From positions 62,001-126,000 of the forward strand of contig DRFI01000031.1 of the NCBI GenBank assembly GCA_011050675.1: a stretch of DNA of 64,000 nucleotides. Direction: 5' to 3'. The position numbers and the translations under genes were made by a program. How positions within the stretch are numbered: the stretch's first letter is position 1; the number at the start of each line of letters is the position of its first letter. The notes below the pieces were generated by a model. That model worked only from the letters and a program-made list of their open reading frames with translations. It did no database searches and was not told the DNA's origin. This document shows positions 63,182-64,000 of this stretch, in pieces. The DNA comes from Maribacter sp. (lineage in GTDB: Bacteria > Bacteroidota > Bacteroidia > Flavobacteriales > Flavobacteriaceae).

Positions 63182-64000
63182 TTAATCAATCATATCAAAA
63201 CCACAATAAGGCACTAATACTTCTGGTATTTTTATGCCTTCTGGAGTTTGATAATTTTCTAGAATTCCTGCTAAAACACGAGGTAATGCTAAAGAGCTGC
63301 CATTTAAAGTATGGGCCAGTTGGTTTTTGCCATTCTCATCTTTAAATCTCAATTTCAATCTATTTGCTTGGTAGGTTTCGAAATTTGAAACAGAGCTAAT
63401 TTCTAACCAACGATCTTGTGCAGTTGAAAATACTTCAAAATCAAAAGTAAGTGAAGCGGTAAACCCTAAATCACCACCACAAAGGCGTAGAATTCGGTAA
63501 GGTAATTTTAACTCTCTAAGAATATTTTTTATATGCTCTACCATGCCATCTAAAGCTTCATACGATTTTGTTGGATGCTCTACGCGTACAATTTCAACTT
63601 TATCGAATTGGTGCAAACGATTTAAGCCACGAACATGTGCGCCATAACTACCAGCTTCTCTTCTAAAGCATGGCGTGTAGCCAGTATATGTAATAGGGAA
63701 ATCAATCTCATTTACTATAACGTCTCTAAAAATATTGGTAACTGGAACTTCTGCCGTAGGTATCAAATAAAGATCATCTGCAGTTACATGGTACATTTGC
63801 CCTTCTTTGTCTGGTAATTGTCCTGTTCCATAACCTGATAGTTCATTTACTAAATGAGGAACCTGAATTTCAGTATAACCTGCTTCGGTGTTTTTATCTA
63901 AAAAGTAGGCTATTAATGCTCGTTGTAAACGAGCACCTTTTCCTTTGTAAACAGGAAACCCTGCACCAGCTATTTTAACACCTAATTCAAAATCAATGAT
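63182..64000 (-). CDS. serS: Serine-tRNA ligase, N-terminal part beyond window
   Basis: This enzyme charges tRNA-Ser. The frame runs from the stop at 63182 to the right edge with no interruption, giving 272 residues of the C-terminal catalytic core. Class II motifs are clear: ARLQRALIAYFLDKN (motif 1 region), TGYTPCFRREAGSYGAHVRG (motif 2) and LNGSSLALPRVLAGILENYQ (motif 3). The N-terminal coiled-coil arm and the start codon, roughly 150 residues, lie beyond the window. The terminator at 63111 ends the transcript. Confidence 0.95.
   Translation of the reverse strand: MIDFELGVKIAGAGFPVYKGKGARLQRALIAYFLDKNTEAGYTEIQVPHLVNELSGYGTGQLPDKEGQMYHVTADDLYLIPTAEVPVTNIFRDVIVNEIDFPITYTGYTPCFRREAGSYGAHVRGLNRLHQFDKVEIVRVEHPTKSYEALDGMVEHIKNILRELKLPYRILRLCGGDLGFTASLTFDFEVFSTAQDRWLEISSVSNFETYQANRLKLRFKDENGKNQLAHTLNGSSLALPRVLAGILENYQTPEGIKIPEVLVPYCGFDMID

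Noticed and set aside
1..64000. tRNA or rRNA genes, CRISPR arrays, insertion sequences
   Set aside because: No cloverleaf, rRNA-like segment, spaced direct repeats of CRISPR type or transposase frame was seen by reading; a dedicated scan such as tRNAscan or a CRISPR finder would be decisive.

Overview
The window is a chromosomal stretch from a member of the Bacteroidota, most likely a Flavobacteriaceae species of the marine or algae-associated kind (Maribacter, Zobellia and Cellulophaga are the sort of genera that fit; the species cannot be named from sequence reading alone). The signs are low GC, many short lipoproteins with late lipoboxes, TAnnTTTG promoter boxes, a type IX secretion-like C-terminal domain, a DUF1501/DUF1800 pair, a TspO-type tryptophan-rich membrane protein and an OlsF-type acyltransferase. 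Almost every base is coding. No intergenic stretch exceeds 300 bases, and I saw no rRNA, tRNA, CRISPR array, transposase or phage gene.

Layout. Positions 1-5285 (minus strand) hold a cut-off outer-membrane barrel protein, an NTF2-like lipoprotein with a small partner, a pentapeptide-repeat protein and a large secreted BNR/sortilin-type propeller protein. Positions 5489-8071 encode one very unusual protein: two cyclic-nucleotide-binding-like domains, a PlsC-like acyltransferase and an SGNH hydrolase in a single chain. From 8088 to 14860 there is a secreted M28 peptidase, then a tight operon (sugar epimerase, enolase-superfamily dehydratase, VOC protein, D-2-hydroxyacid dehydrogenase, secreted M20 amidohydrolase) that looks like a catabolic pathway of unknown substrate, preceded by a frameshifted CDGSH iron-sulphur gene.

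From 15076 to 31129 the content is mostly housekeeping: a GNAT enzyme, a tail-less SSB and recQ with a palindromic repeat between them, PAP2 phosphatase, an HDAC-like deacylase, Tex, MetRS, the exported DUF1501/DUF1800 pair, YraN and an ACT-like protein. From 31126 to 48135 there is a thioredoxin-like protein, four TerB-like small proteins (one overlapping mfd), a beta-lactamase-like lipoprotein, a YiaK-type dehydrogenase, mfd, a glutathione-reductase-like flavoprotein, a TspO-like protein, and the complete four-gene ligase-associated DNA repair operon (exonuclease, ATP-dependent ligase, DEXH helicase, PdeM).

From 48184 to 64000 the genes are fbp, two GNAT enzymes, aspartate kinase, an OlsF-like bifunctional acyltransferase, a short ars-type operon (arsR, DUF6428, GNAT) with no pump or reductase, a TM2 protein, a small metabolic operon (cupin, 2-hydroxyacid dehydrogenase, DUF1801, VOC), mgtE, rsmA, a DUF4286-gamma-glutamylcyclotransferase fusion, a TPR protein, a GH114-type lipoprotein and the 3' part of serS. 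DNA repair is a strong theme: mfd, recQ, SSB and the ligase cluster all lie within about 32 kb.

The best candidates for something undescribed are the three-activity fusion at 5489-8071, the five in-phase 10-base repeats upstream of the tail-less ssb, the TerB paralogue family around mfd, and the transporter-less ars-type operon with cysteine-tailed proteins.
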